Part shown: positions 35,240 through 43,532 of the stretch, piece by piece
How the letters are laid out: each line of letters begins with the position of its first letter
Position numbering within the stretch: the stretch's first letter is position 1
Origin: Phenylobacterium sp.
GTDB lineage: Bacteria > Pseudomonadota > Alphaproteobacteria > Caulobacterales > Caulobacteraceae
DNA length: 64,000 bases
Assembly (NCBI RefSeq): GCF_030645195.1
Contig: NZ_JAUSLW010000128.1
Coordinates: 1 to 64,000, forward strand
Direction of reading: 5' to 3'
Position numbers and translations under genes: made by a program
The notes under the pieces: generated by a model
What the model saw: only the letters and a program-made list of their open reading frames with translations
The model's database searches: none
What the model was told of the DNA's origin: nothing

Positions 35240-36274
35240 ATGACCATTTCCATCCGCTCGGTGGAGAAGACCTTCGGCCGCTATCCGGCGCTGAACGGCG
35301 TGAGCCTGGAGATCGCCGACGGCGAGCTGCTGGCCCTGCTGGGCCCCTCGGGCTCGGGCAAGACCACCCTGCTGCGGGCCATCGCCGGCCTGGAATTCCC
35401 GGAGAAGGGCCAGATCCTGTTCGACGGCCAGGACATGACCTATGCCAGCGCCGCGGCGCGCCAGGTGGGCTTCGTCTTCCAGCAGTACGCCCTGTTCCGC
35501 CACATGACGCTCGCCCGCAACATCAGCTTCGGTCTCGACGTCCGCAAGGGCGCGGCCAAGCCCTCCAAGGCGCAGATCGCCGGGCGGGTGGAGGAGCTGC
35601 TCAATCTTGTGGAGCTGCCGGGCCTGGGAAAACGCTACCCCGCCCAGCTCTCCGGCGGCCAGCGCCAGCGGGTGGCGCTCGCCCGCGCCCTCGCCGTCAG
35701 CCCCAGCGTCCTGCTGCTGGACGAGCCCTTCGGCGCCCTGGACGCCACCGTGCGCAAGTCCCTGCGCAAGGAACTGCGCCGCATCCACGACGCCACCGGC
35801 GTCACCACCATCTTCGTCACCCATGACCAGGAGGAGGCCCTGGAGCTGGCCGACCGGGTCGCCATCCTGAACCACGGCGTGATCCAGCAGGTGGGCACGC
35901 CGCAACAGGTGCACGACGAGCCGGAAGGCGCCTTCGTGGCCGGGTTCGTGGGCGAGGCCAACCGGCTGGAGGGGATTGTCCGGGCCGGCCGCTTCCAGGC
36001 CGGGGAGATCGCCGTTCCCGCGCCGGCCGCGGCCGAGGGCGCGGCGATCGGCTACATCCGCCCACACGACCTGATCCGCGCGGCGGCCGGCCAGGAGAGT
36101 TTCTACATCACCGCCGATCGGATAAATGTGCAGGGTCCTGTGGCCCGGATCGAGGGCAGGACCCCGGGCGGCCAGAGGATCGAGGCGGCCTTCGAGCGCA
36201 ATGCGTCCGAGGGCCTGGCGCCTGGCGCGCGCATCGGATTGACCGTCCAGCGGTCATACATCTTCAGCGCGTAA
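35240..36274 (+). CDS. cysA: Sulfate/thiosulfate ABC transporter ATP-binding protein
   Basis: This 344-residue ATPase would power sulfate uptake together with CysT, CysW and a binding protein. Walker A is GPSGSGKTT, the Q-loop is FVFQQYALF, the signature is [15 protein letters not shown], Walker B is [12 protein letters not shown] and the switch His lies in [15 protein letters not shown]-like regulatory C-terminus (about 240-344) follows. The gene itself is intact, but its only permease partner upstream is a broken CysT-CysW remnant and no periplasmic binding protein is nearby. It is either an orphan or serves a transporter elsewhere. It starts 19 bp after the remnant. Confidence 0.92.
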   Translation: MTISIRSVEKTFGRYPALNGVSLEIADGELLALLGPSGSGKTTLLRAIAGLEFPEKGQILFDGQDMTYASAAARQVGFVFQQYALFRHMTLARNISFGLDVRKGAAKPSKAQIAGRVEELLNLVELPGLGKRYPAQLSGGQRQRVALARALAVSPSVLLLDEPFGALDATVRKSLRKELRRIHDATGVTTIFVTHDQEEALELADRVAILNHGVIQQVGTPQQVHDEPEGAFVAGFVGEANRLEGIVRAGRFQAGEIAVPAPAAAEGAAIGYIRPHDLIRAAAGQESFYITADRINVQGPVARIEGRTPGGQRIEAAFERNASEGLAPGARIGLTVQRSYIFSA

Positions 36275-36320
36275 CGACATCAGCTCAACTTTAACGAGAG
36301 ATTCACTATTTGGCGGCGTT

Positions 36321-36455
36321 ATGCCGCACATGGATCATCTACTCCGATTTCTCGTGACCCTCCGCACCTCGCCACGGCGCGCGATGATGGTCGAGATCGG
36401 CTTCATCGCGGTGGGCGCCTTCCTGCTCGGACTGACGCTCTTCCGCTTGGTGTAG
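36321..36455 (+). CDS. Possible small single-pass membrane protein (44 aa)
   Basis: An ATG-initiated frame encodes 44 residues: a short basic N-terminus (RTSPRRAMM) followed by one hydrophobic helix (VEIGFIAVGAFLLGLTLF) and a closing RLV. The basic-then-hydrophobic layout fits an inner-membrane microprotein. There is no strong ribosome-binding site before 36321 (ATG at 36330 is an alternative). It lies in the 229-bp gap between cysA and the convergent response regulator. Not homologous to anything I recognise; it could be chance. Confidence 0.35.
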   Translation: MPHMDHLLRFLVTLRTSPRRAMMVEIGFIAVGAFLLGLTLFRLV

Positions 36456-36503
36456 CCGACCTCGCACCCCGCTGATTGAGGGGGCCGACACGTCCGCGAT
36501 CGC

Positions 36504-36920
36504 TCAAGGCGCCGCCTCAACGGCAGCCGGCCTTGGTTCGCCCATGACCGGCCCTTCTGGCGTCAGCAGTCCCGCCAGGGTCTCGCCCAAGTCCGAACGC
36601 TGAAAGGGTTTCTGCAAGACCGGGCAGTCTCTGTAGGCGGCCAGCAGCCTGTCCTTGGCATAGCCTGTCGAGAAGACGAAGGGCACGCCGCGTGCCGTGA
36701 GCGCGTCGGCGATGGGGTAGCTGAACTGTCCATTGAGGTTCACGTCGAGCACCGCCGCGCCGATGGCCTGGGCGTCGATGATCGCCAACGCCAGATCGAT
36801 GCGCGCGACAGGGCCAACCACTTCGCAGCCCAGCTCGTTGAGCATGTCTTCCAGCATCCAGGACACGATCATCTCGTCCTCCACCAGGAGGACGCGGCAG
36901 CCGGTGAGGGGACTATCCAT
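36504..36920 (-). CDS. Single-domain response regulator (LovR-like)
   Basis: This 138-residue receiver domain has acidic residues in VLLVEDEMIV, the phospho-acceptor Asp in AAVLDVNLNG, a switch Ser/Thr in FVFSTGYAK and the Lys of VLQKPF. No output domain follows. It overlaps the end of the upstream kinase gene by 8 bp, so the two are coupled. Caulobacter encodes a LovK (LOV-HWE kinase) and LovR (single-domain receiver) pair with the same arrangement, feeding into the general stress response. Orthology is an inference. Confidence 0.88.
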   Translation of the reverse strand: MDSPLTGCRVLLVEDEMIVSWMLEDMLNELGCEVVGPVARIDLALAIIDAQAIGAAVLDVNLNGQFSYPIADALTARGVPFVFSTGYAKDRLLAAYRDCPVLQKPFQRSDLGETLAGLLTPEGPVMGEPRPAAVEAAP

Positions 36921-37962
36921 GGGTTGGGGCCTGGGGCAGCGGCATGACGATCTCGCAAGTCAGTCCGGTGCGCGCATAGTCGAGGCGCACCTGTCCGTCG
37001 ATGGCCTGCGCCAGTCCGGTCTGGATCAGGCGCGACCCGAAGCCCTTGTGGAGAGGCGCCGTCACCGGCGGCCCGCCGCTTTCCCGCCACTGCAGCCGCA
37101 TCGAGCGCCCCTGCGGACTTGGCTCAACCTGCCAGCTGATGTCGATCTGTCCGCCGCCGTTGGAGAAAGCCCCATGCTTCACGGCGTTGGTGGCCAACTC
37201 GTGGAACACCATCGCGAGGGTCAAGGCGGCCTTGGGAGGCAGCGTCATGTCCTCGCCCTGGAGGACGAACCGCGTGACCCGGCGGTCGCCGAGCCCAAAA
37301 GGCTCCAGTATCTGGTCGAGAACGTCGCGCAGGCTGAGCGCCTGCCAGTTCTCACGCCCCAGCAGGCCGTGGGCCTTCGACAGCGCCAGAATCCGGCCTT
37401 CGAACAGGTCGTAGACGTCCTTGTCGATCGCCGCGCGCAGGGTCTGGGCGGCGATCGCCTGCACGGTGGCCAGCGTGTTCTGTGTCCGGTGGTTCAACTC
37501 GTCCAGGAGAAAGCGGAGCCGGTCCTCCTCTCGCTTGTGCCGGCTGAGGTCGGCCAGCGAGACAAAGTGCTCCACGATCGCGCCGACCTTATCGCGGACT
37601 GGACTGATGAAGGTGGAGGCCCAGAACGTGCTGGCGTCCTTGCGGCGATACTCGACATCAAAGCCCGCGGCGCCACTGGCGAAGGCGGCCTTCACCTGCG
37701 TCAGCACCTGCGGGTCGGCGGCCTGCGCCAACAGGAAATTGAATCTCTGGCCCATCACTTCCTCACGCGCGTAGCCGGTGAGCGACAGATAGCTGTCGTT
37801 GGCGAAGATGATCGGGTTGCCGGCTTCCTTCGCGTTGGTGAACACCATCGCCATTCTGGTCGTCTCGGCGGCGACGACGAAGGGGCCGAGGCCGTCTTGA
37901 AAGCCCCCGACGTCGGCTTCGGCTCGTTCCTGCTTGATGGACTTCGCCTCTTCGCCGGGCAT
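36913..37962 (-). CDS. LOV-like PAS / HWE histidine kinase lacking the photoactive cysteine
   Basis: This 349-residue soluble kinase has a LOV-like PAS domain at about 25-150: NPIIFANDSYLSLTGYAREE and then EYRRKDASTFWASTF. An HWE-type kinase core follows at about 150-345, with the phospho-acceptor His in ELNHRTQNTLATVQ, the N box HELATNAVKHGAFS and ESGGPPVTAPLHKGFGSRL. In blue-light LOV domains the flavin-linking Cys sits in GRNCRFLQ; here the aligned sequence is GQRFNFLL, with Phe74 in its place. The ATG at 37962 is chosen because GGAG precedes it and the PAS domain follows promptly; the frame is open far upstream. It may still bind flavin and sense redox state, or be insensitive to light. 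Confidence 0.86.
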   Translation of the reverse strand: MPGEEAKSIKQERAEADVGGFQDGLGPFVVAAETTRMAMVFTNAKEAGNPIIFANDSYLSLTGYAREEVMGQRFNFLLAQAADPQVLTQVKAAFASGAAGFDVEYRRKDASTFWASTFISPVRDKVGAIVEHFVSLADLSRHKREEDRLRFLLDELNHRTQNTLATVQAIAAQTLRAAIDKDVYDLFEGRILALSKAHGLLGRENWQALSLRDVLDQILEPFGLGDRRVTRFVLQGEDMTLPPKAALTLAMVFHELATNAVKHGAFSNGGGQIDISWQVEPSPQGRSMRLQWRESGGPPVTAPLHKGFGSRLIQTGLAQAIDGQVRLDYARTGLTCEIVMPLPQAPTHG

Positions 37963-38116
37963 CAGTTCGCCAACTCCGGGGCGAACGACACGGTCATGGT
38001 CTTGCGAATGGGCATGAGGCGACGCCTCCAGGGAGCCACCCTGTGTCAAGGATTGACACGGCGATTGGTTCCACCCTGACGGGCGGGTGTTGGCGCCTCG
38101 CCTTAAGGAGGCCGGC

Positions 38117-39094
38117 CTACTGCTGTTGTTGCTGTTGCTGATCGTACTGCAGTGACCCGGGCGCGGCGCGTCGGCGGCCCGTGCGGTTGAAGGACGGCTG
38201 GGCCACCCGGATGAACTCAGGCTCGGTGAGCGCCGCCCGCGCCCGGCGCACCGACACCCCCACCGCCAGTTGGCTCTCGGCCTCGCCCTTGTAGACCCCC
38301 CGCGACGGCGGCACGTCGTTGTAGTCCCGGCCCACGGCGGCGGCGATGTGGCGCTCTCCGGCCTCGACATTGTTGGTGGGGTCCAGACCCACCCAGCGTA
38401 GGGAGGGCAGGAAGACCTCCACCCAGGCGTGCGTCGCGTCCGGGTCGGAGCGGTCCCCGCCCTTGCGGTCGGTGAACAGGTAGCCCGAGACATAACGCGC
38501 CGGGATTCCCCAGGAGCGACAGATGGCGATCATGATGTGGGCGAAGTCCTGGCAGACGCCGCGCTTGGCGTTCAGCGCCAGGTCGATGGGGCTCTCGGCG
38601 TCGGTGACGCCGGCCTCGTAGCCGAAGGACTGGTAGATGATGGTGGAGAGCTCGCGCACGGCGGTCAGCGGGTCGCGCACCCGCAGCTGGTCGATGCCGC
38701 TCTCGGCCACGAAGGTCCTCAGGGCCTGGGTTTCCACCGCGAAGCCGTGATGGTGCAGGAAGTCGAAGTTCTCGCCGCGCACGAAGTCGCTCTTCAGCCG
38801 GTCCCACTCGCCGGTGTCCAGGGCGATGGGGAGGGCGGCCGGCGCCTGGGTCTCCACCGCCGAGCGGGCCAGGATGCTCAGCCGGTCATGGGGCTGGGGC
38901 ACGTCGAAATGGTAGACGGCGTTGCCGAAGGCGTCGGCGTAGGAGAACAGCTGGGCCGGCGGGTCCAGCTCCAGGTCGAAGCTCACCAGCCGCTGGCGGG
39001 CGCCCTTCTGGGGCTGCATCCACAGCTCCATGACGCTTTCGCGCACATTGGCGGCGTAGTGGTACTGGGTGACGTGGCGCACTTCCAAAAGCAT
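38117..39094 (-). CDS. Transglutaminase-like protein
   Basis: This 325-residue protein has the bacterial transglutaminase N-terminal domain (MLLEVRHVTQYHYAANVRESVMELWMQPQ) and a transglutaminase core. The catalytic Cys lies in KRGVCQDFAHIMIAICR, the His in DATHAWVEVFLPS and the Asp in WVGLDPTNN. It ends in a run of Gln encoded by CAG/CAA repeats (bases 38120-38143), a possible slippage site. The start at 39094 shares a base with the stop of the alpha-E gene (TGATG), and the longer upstream frame has no conserved content. It is the third gene of the ATP-grasp/alpha-E/transglutaminase operon. The substrate is unknown; family members may cleave or crosslink peptides. Confidence 0.9.
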   Translation of the reverse strand: MLLEVRHVTQYHYAANVRESVMELWMQPQKGARQRLVSFDLELDPPAQLFSYADAFGNAVYHFDVPQPHDRLSILARSAVETQAPAALPIALDTGEWDRLKSDFVRGENFDFLHHHGFAVETQALRTFVAESGIDQLRVRDPLTAVRELSTIIYQSFGYEAGVTDAESPIDLALNAKRGVCQDFAHIMIAICRSWGIPARYVSGYLFTDRKGGDRSDPDATHAWVEVFLPSLRWVGLDPTNNVEAGERHIAAAVGRDYNDVPPSRGVYKGEAESQLAVGVSVRRARAALTEPEFIRVAQPSFNRTGRRRAAPGSLQYDQQQQQQQ

Positions 39095-40032
39095 CAGGCT
39101 GGCAACCGCATCTCGAGGGAATAGGCGACGAAGGTGTCGTAGATCGCGGTGTGGATCGCCTGGCACTCGTCCAGCACGGTCGACAGCAGGGCGCCGGCGC
39201 CCACCAGCTCCATGTTCTCCACGTCGGCATATTGCAGGCGGGCCTTCAGGCGACCGGCCAGGCGCTCGGGCCCGGCGTGACCGGCGTCCACATAGCGGCT
39301 GGCCGCCGACAGGTGTTCCTCGATGCGGGCGGTGGAGAAGCGGATCGAGCGGGGGAAATCCTCGTCGAACATCAGGAATTCCAGGATCAGCTCGGGCCGC
39401 ACGTCGGCGGTGTAGCGCCGCAGATAGGGCTCCAGCGCGCAGCTCATGCGCAGCAGGCTGGTGAGCGCGAAGTGGTCGGTGAGCGGCCGGCGGCGGTCGC
39501 CGAAACAGACCTCCAGCAGGCGGCCGATCAGCTGGGCCCGCTCCAGATAGACCCCCAGCAACAGGAACCGCCAGCCCTCGCCGTGGCTCATGGTGGCGTC
39601 GGCGGCGCCCTTGAACAGGTGCAGGTCGGCGATGATGTCATGTAGGAAGGCCGAGGAGCCGTCGGCGAACTGCTTGGCCGCCCCCGGGCCGGTGACCCGC
39701 AGATAGATCAGGTTGAGCCGTTCCCAGGTCTCGCTGGTGATCTGGTCGCGCACCTGGCGGGCGTTCTCCCGGGCGCGGGACAGCGAGGTGGTGATCGAGC
39801 CGCCATCCTCCCGGTCCAGAGCCAGGGACAGGGCCGCGTCATAGGGCGCATTGGCCTTGGAGGGATCGTTGTCGCCCACGGCGGCCAGGACGATGCGGGC
39901 CACCTGGCTGGCGGCCTCGGTGCGATCGAGGGTGGCGTTGAGCATCACGTCCGACAGGCGGCACATGTGCTCGGCGCGCTCCACATAGCGCCCCATCCAG
40001 TAGAGGCTGTCGGCCACGCGGGCGAGCATCAT
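39094..40032 (-). CDS. Alpha-E domain protein
   Basis: This 312-residue all-helical protein starts with the signature MLARVADSLYWMGRYVERAEHMCRL, seen in parts across residues 1-25. It continues with NARQVRDQITSETWERLN and AFLHDIIADLHLFKGAADATMSHGEGWRFLLLGVYLERAQ, the last in stretches around 145-185. Alpha-E proteins accompany circularly permuted ATP-grasp enzymes and transglutaminases in many bacteria, and comparative genomics links the trio to peptide formation or modification. The start is ATG 40032 (overlapping the ATP-grasp stop) or 40029; both give the same protein less one Met. Confidence 0.9.
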   Translation of the reverse strand: MMLARVADSLYWMGRYVERAEHMCRLSDVMLNATLDRTEAASQVARIVLAAVGDNDPSKANAPYDAALSLALDREDGGSITTSLSRARENARQVRDQITSETWERLNLIYLRVTGPGAAKQFADGSSAFLHDIIADLHLFKGAADATMSHGEGWRFLLLGVYLERAQLIGRLLEVCFGDRRRPLTDHFALTSLLRMSCALEPYLRRYTADVRPELILEFLMFDEDFPRSIRFSTARIEEHLSAASRYVDAGHAGPERLAGRLKARLQYADVENMELVGAGALLSTVLDECQAIHTAIYDTFVAYSLEMRLPA

Positions 40033-41516
40033 GGCTGAACGTCCTTGCTGTCGCCGGCCAGGATCCAGGTGTCCTTGGAGCCCCCGCCCTGGCTGGAGTT
40101 CACCACCAGGGAGCCCTTCTTCAGGGCCACGCGGGTGAGCGCCCCCGGCGTCACGATGATCTTCTCGCCCGACAGGATGAAGGGCCGCAGGTCGACGTGG
40201 CGCGGGTCGATCTGGCCGTCGATCAGGCAAGGCGCGGTGGAGAGCTGGATGGTGGGCTGGGCGATGTAGTTGGCCGGATCGGCTCGCAGGGCGTCGGCGA
40301 AGTCGCTGCGCTCCTGGGCGCTGGCGTGGGGCCCGATCAGCATGCCGTAGCCGCCGGACGCGCCGACGGCCTTGACCACCAGCTTGTCGAGATTGGCCAG
40401 CACATGGCTCAGCTGGGCCGGCTCGCGGCAGAGGAAGGTCTCGATATTGGGCAGGATGGCGTCCTCGCCCAGGTAGTATTTGATGATCTCCGGGACATAG
40501 GCATAGACCGCCTTGTCGTCGGCCACTCCGGTGCCCGGCGCGTTGCAGATCACCACATTGCCGGCCCGGTAGGCGTTGAACAGGCCCGCGACCCCGAGGC
40601 CTGAGTCTCGGCGGAAGGTGAGGGGGTCGATGAAGTCGTCGTCCACCCGCCGGTAGATCACGTCGATGCGCCGCAGGCCGGTGGTAGTCCGCATGTAGAC
40701 CATGTTGTCATGGACCACGAGGTCGCGGCCCTCCACCAGGGGCGCCCCCATCAGCCGGGCCAGATAGGCATGCTCGTAATAGGCCGAATTGTAGACCCCT
40801 GGCGTCAGCACCACGACCTGGGGATTGGGCCGCCAGTCGGCCGCCATGCCCTTAAGGGTCGAGAGCAGCAGGTCCGGATAACGGTCGATGGCCCGCACGT
40901 TGGAGGCGCGGAAGGTGCCTGGGAAGGTCCGTTTCGAGGCCTCGCGGTTGGCCAGCATGTAGGAGACGCCGGAGGGCACCCGCAGATTGTCCTCCAGCAC
41001 GGCGAAGGCGCCGTCCGGCTGGCGGATCAGATCCGAGCCGCAGACATTGGCGTAGGCTTGGTGCGGCACATAGAGATTCTGCATCTCCCGCCGGTAGGAG
41101 GGGGCCATCAGCACCAGCTCGCGCGGCACCACCCCGTCCATCAGGATCTGCTGCTCGCCATAGATGTCGGCCAGGAACATGTTCAGGGCCCGCAGGCGCT
41201 GGGTCAGGCCCTTCTCGATGGTCGCCCATTCCTCGGCCGGGATGATCCGGGGCAGAAGGTCGGTGGGGATGATCCGTTCGGTGGAGCTCTCGGCCCCGTA
41301 GACGGTGAAGGTGATGCCCTGCAGCAGGAAGAACCGCTCCAGTGTCCTCTGCCGCTCGGACATGTCCTCCTGGGCCAGGGTGGCGATGCGCTGATCGAGG
41401 GCCGCGTAATGGTCGCGCACGTCGCCGGACGCCGTGATCATCTCGTCATAGGGCGTCGCCGCCCCGGATGGCGGCTCTACGGCGTTGGTGTCACCCGTTC
41501 TTCGCGCCGTCGCCAC
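40029..41516 (-). CDS. Circularly permuted ATP-grasp protein
   Basis: This 495-residue protein belongs to the circularly permuted ATP-grasp type 2 family. Typical stretches are RRTLERFFLL-like ERQRTLERFFLLQGITFTVY, ALNMFLADIYGEQQIL, FAVLEDNLRVPSGVSYML, VVLTPGVYNSAYYEHAYLA, VVKAVGASGGYGMLIGP (ATP-binding loop) and the C-terminal VNSSQGGGSKDTWIL. ATP-grasp enzymes ligate a carboxylate to an amine using ATP, so a peptide-bond product is expected. GTG 41516 is chosen as start: AAGGTGGAG precedes it and the length fits. The much longer frame upstream runs through the divergent tamA region and is spurious. First gene of its operon. Confidence 0.88.
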   Translation of the reverse strand: MATARRTGDTNAVEPPSGAATPYDEMITASGDVRDHYAALDQRIATLAQEDMSERQRTLERFFLLQGITFTVYGAESSTERIIPTDLLPRIIPAEEWATIEKGLTQRLRALNMFLADIYGEQQILMDGVVPRELVLMAPSYRREMQNLYVPHQAYANVCGSDLIRQPDGAFAVLEDNLRVPSGVSYMLANREASKRTFPGTFRASNVRAIDRYPDLLLSTLKGMAADWRPNPQVVVLTPGVYNSAYYEHAYLARLMGAPLVEGRDLVVHDNMVYMRTTTGLRRIDVIYRRVDDDFIDPLTFRRDSGLGVAGLFNAYRAGNVVICNAPGTGVADDKAVYAYVPEIIKYYLGEDAILPNIETFLCREPAQLSHVLANLDKLVVKAVGASGGYGMLIGPHASAQERSDFADALRADPANYIAQPTIQLSTAPCLIDGQIDPRHVDLRPFILSGEKIIVTPGALTRVALKKGSLVVNSSQGGGSKDTWILAGDSKDVQP

Positions 41517-41741
41517 GCCCCACTCCACCTTGAGATAATCCTTCCGCCGCGACCTGGTTCCGACCCTAGGGAGCGCCTTGGCCAAAGGGGCGGCTTTTCG
41601 GAATCGGCGAGCGTCGTGGCGGGGACTGCCCACTATTTGGGCAGGCTTCCGCCTGGTTTGAAAGCACCTTCCGCGCGACGGGCGGGGTGACAATCTTAGG
41701 CGACCCGCTGTAGACCCCAGGACGGGGGCGGCAGGGGAATC

Positions 41742-43532
41742 TTGACGTTGGGACGACTGGTCTTCGCCGTCGCCGCCTCGGCGGCGCTTTGCGCTCAGGG
41801 GGCGGCGGGTTCCGCGCGCGCCGCGGCGCCGAAGGCCGCCGTCGAGGGCGAGCTGAGCGACAGCCTGCGCGCCGCTATTGGCGTCGCGGTGGGCGAGACC
41901 GACAAGCCTATCGAGAACCGCTTCGAAGCCCGCCGCCGCGCCCGCGAGGCCGCCGAGGACGCCGTCGCCGTCCTGCGCTCGGAGGGCTACTACGCCAACG
42001 CCGTCGAGGCCGACGTCACCGAGACCGAACCGGCCCAGCCCATCGTGCGGGTGACGCCGGGCCAGCGCTTCCGGATCCAGGATCCCAAGGTCGAGTGGAT
42101 CGCCCCCGAACCCGATCCCGGCGTGCAACTGGCCGGGGAGGCGGTGATGGGCCTCGCCAACGGTCAGGCCGGCCGCGCCGCCGACGTCCTGGGCGCCGAG
42201 GGCCGCATCCTGGCCGCGGTCCAGAAGCGCGGCTATGCCGATGTCGCGCCGGGCGAGCGCCAGGTGATCGTCGACCACGCCGACCAGTCGGTGCGGCCCA
42301 CCTTCCGCATCGTCTCGGGCGAGCTGGTGCGCCTGGACGGCGTCGAGCTGGTGACGCCGGGCCGCACCAACACCGCCTGGCTGAAGAACCTGGCCCCCTG
42401 GAAGGTCGGCGACGCCTACGATCCCGACGACGTCGGCGAGCTGGAGCGCCGGCTGCTGGATACCGGGGTCTATGACAGCGTTACCGTCGCCCTGGCCGGC
42501 AAGGAGAAGGCGACCCCCGACGGCCTGCGTCCGGTCATCGTCAGCATCGCCGACCGCAAGCGCCGGACCCTCGAACTGGGCGCCAGCTATTCCACCAGCG
42601 AGGGCGCCGGCGCCGACGCCCGCTGGACCCGCTACAACGTGCTGGGCCGCGCCGACACGCTCTCCTACTACGGCCGCGCCTCGACGGTGGACAGCCGCCT
42701 GGGCGCCGAGCTGACCCTGCCGCACTGGCGCCGCGCCCAGCAGACCCTGAAGGGCCAGGCCGGCCTCTACCGCGTCCGCACCGACGCCTATGACGAGACT
42801 GGGGTCGGGGTCCGCGCCGACGTGGAGCGGCGCTACGGCAAGACCTCCTATGTCACCGTGGGCGCCTCCCTGGACTACAGCCAGACGCAGGAGCGGCAGG
42901 CCGGGACCCTGTCGTCGCTGGGCCGCAAGCTGGTGACCGCCTCGGTGCTGGGGGCCATGGCCCTCGACCGCTCCGACGATCCGCTGGATCCCAAGCGCGG
43001 CTGGCGGGTGGAGGCGCGGCTGGAGCCGACCCTGATCGTGGGCGCCGACACCCTGCCGTACCTCAAGGCCCAGACCCAGGGTTCCATCTACGTCCCCTTC
43101 GACGAGAAGGGCCGCACGGTCCTGGCCGGCCGCCTGAAGGCGGGCTCCATCGTCGGGGGCCTGATCCCGGAGGTCCCGGCCTCCCGGCGGTTCTATTCCG
43201 GCGGCGGCGGCTCGGTGCGCGGCTACGCCTACCAGGCCATCGGTCCGCGCCTGGCCGACAACACCCCGCAGGGGGGACTGGCCGTGCTGGAGGCCTCGGT
43301 GGAACTGCGCCAGAAGATCGGCAGGCGCTGGGGCGTTGTGGCCTTCGTGGACGCCGGTTCCGTGGGCTCCGACCAGATCCCCAGCGGCAAGGACCTCAGC
43401 CTGGGGGCGGGCCTGGGCGTGCGCTACGACCTGGGCTTCGGCCCCATCCGCGCCGACATCGCCATCCCGCTGGAGAAACGCCGGGGTGACGCCCCGTTCC
43501 AGGTCTATCTCAGCATCGGACAGAGCTTTTGA
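41742..43532 (+). CDS. tamA: Translocation and assembly module outer-membrane protein TamA
   Basis: This 596-residue Omp85-family protein has a signal peptide (LVFAVAASAALCAQGAAGSARA), POTRA domains at about 30-265 and a 16-strand barrel. Features of the barrel are SRRFYSGGGGSVRGYAYQAIGP (the VRGY motif, in part), AVLEASVELRQKI, VAFVDAGSVGS and a final aromatic residue in LSIGQSF. With TamB it helps insert outer-membrane proteins and moves lipids between membranes. Start TTG 41742 has AGGGGA close upstream. tamB begins inside its stop codon (TTGA), so the pair is coupled. Confidence 0.92.
   Translation: MTLGRLVFAVAASAALCAQGAAGSARAAAPKAAVEGELSDSLRAAIGVAVGETDKPIENRFEARRRAREAAEDAVAVLRSEGYYANAVEADVTETEPAQPIVRVTPGQRFRIQDPKVEWIAPEPDPGVQLAGEAVMGLANGQAGRAADVLGAEGRILAAVQKRGYADVAPGERQVIVDHADQSVRPTFRIVSGELVRLDGVELVTPGRTNTAWLKNLAPWKVGDAYDPDDVGELERRLLDTGVYDSVTVALAGKEKATPDGLRPVIVSIADRKRRTLELGASYSTSEGAGADARWTRYNVLGRADTLSYYGRASTVDSRLGAELTLPHWRRAQQTLKGQAGLYRVRTDAYDETGVGVRADVERRYGKTSYVTVGASLDYSQTQERQAGTLSSLGRKLVTASVLGAMALDRSDDPLDPKRGWRVEARLEPTLIVGADTLPYLKAQTQGSIYVPFDEKGRTVLAGRLKAGSIVGGLIPEVPASRRFYSGGGGSVRGYAYQAIGPRLADNTPQGGLAVLEASVELRQKIGRRWGVVAFVDAGSVGSDQIPSGKDLSLGAGLGVRYDLGFGPIRADIAIPLEKRRGDAPFQVYLSIGQSF

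Noticed and set aside
37963-38493. N-terminal extension of the LOV-like kinase
   Set aside because: It runs antisense-in-frame through the transglutaminase gene and has no domain content; ATG 37962 with GGAG is preferred.
41517-42725. N-terminal extension of the ATP-grasp protein to nearly 900 residues
   Set aside because: The extra part is antisense to tamA and is low-complexity; the GTG start at 41516 has a ribosome-binding site and gives normal length.
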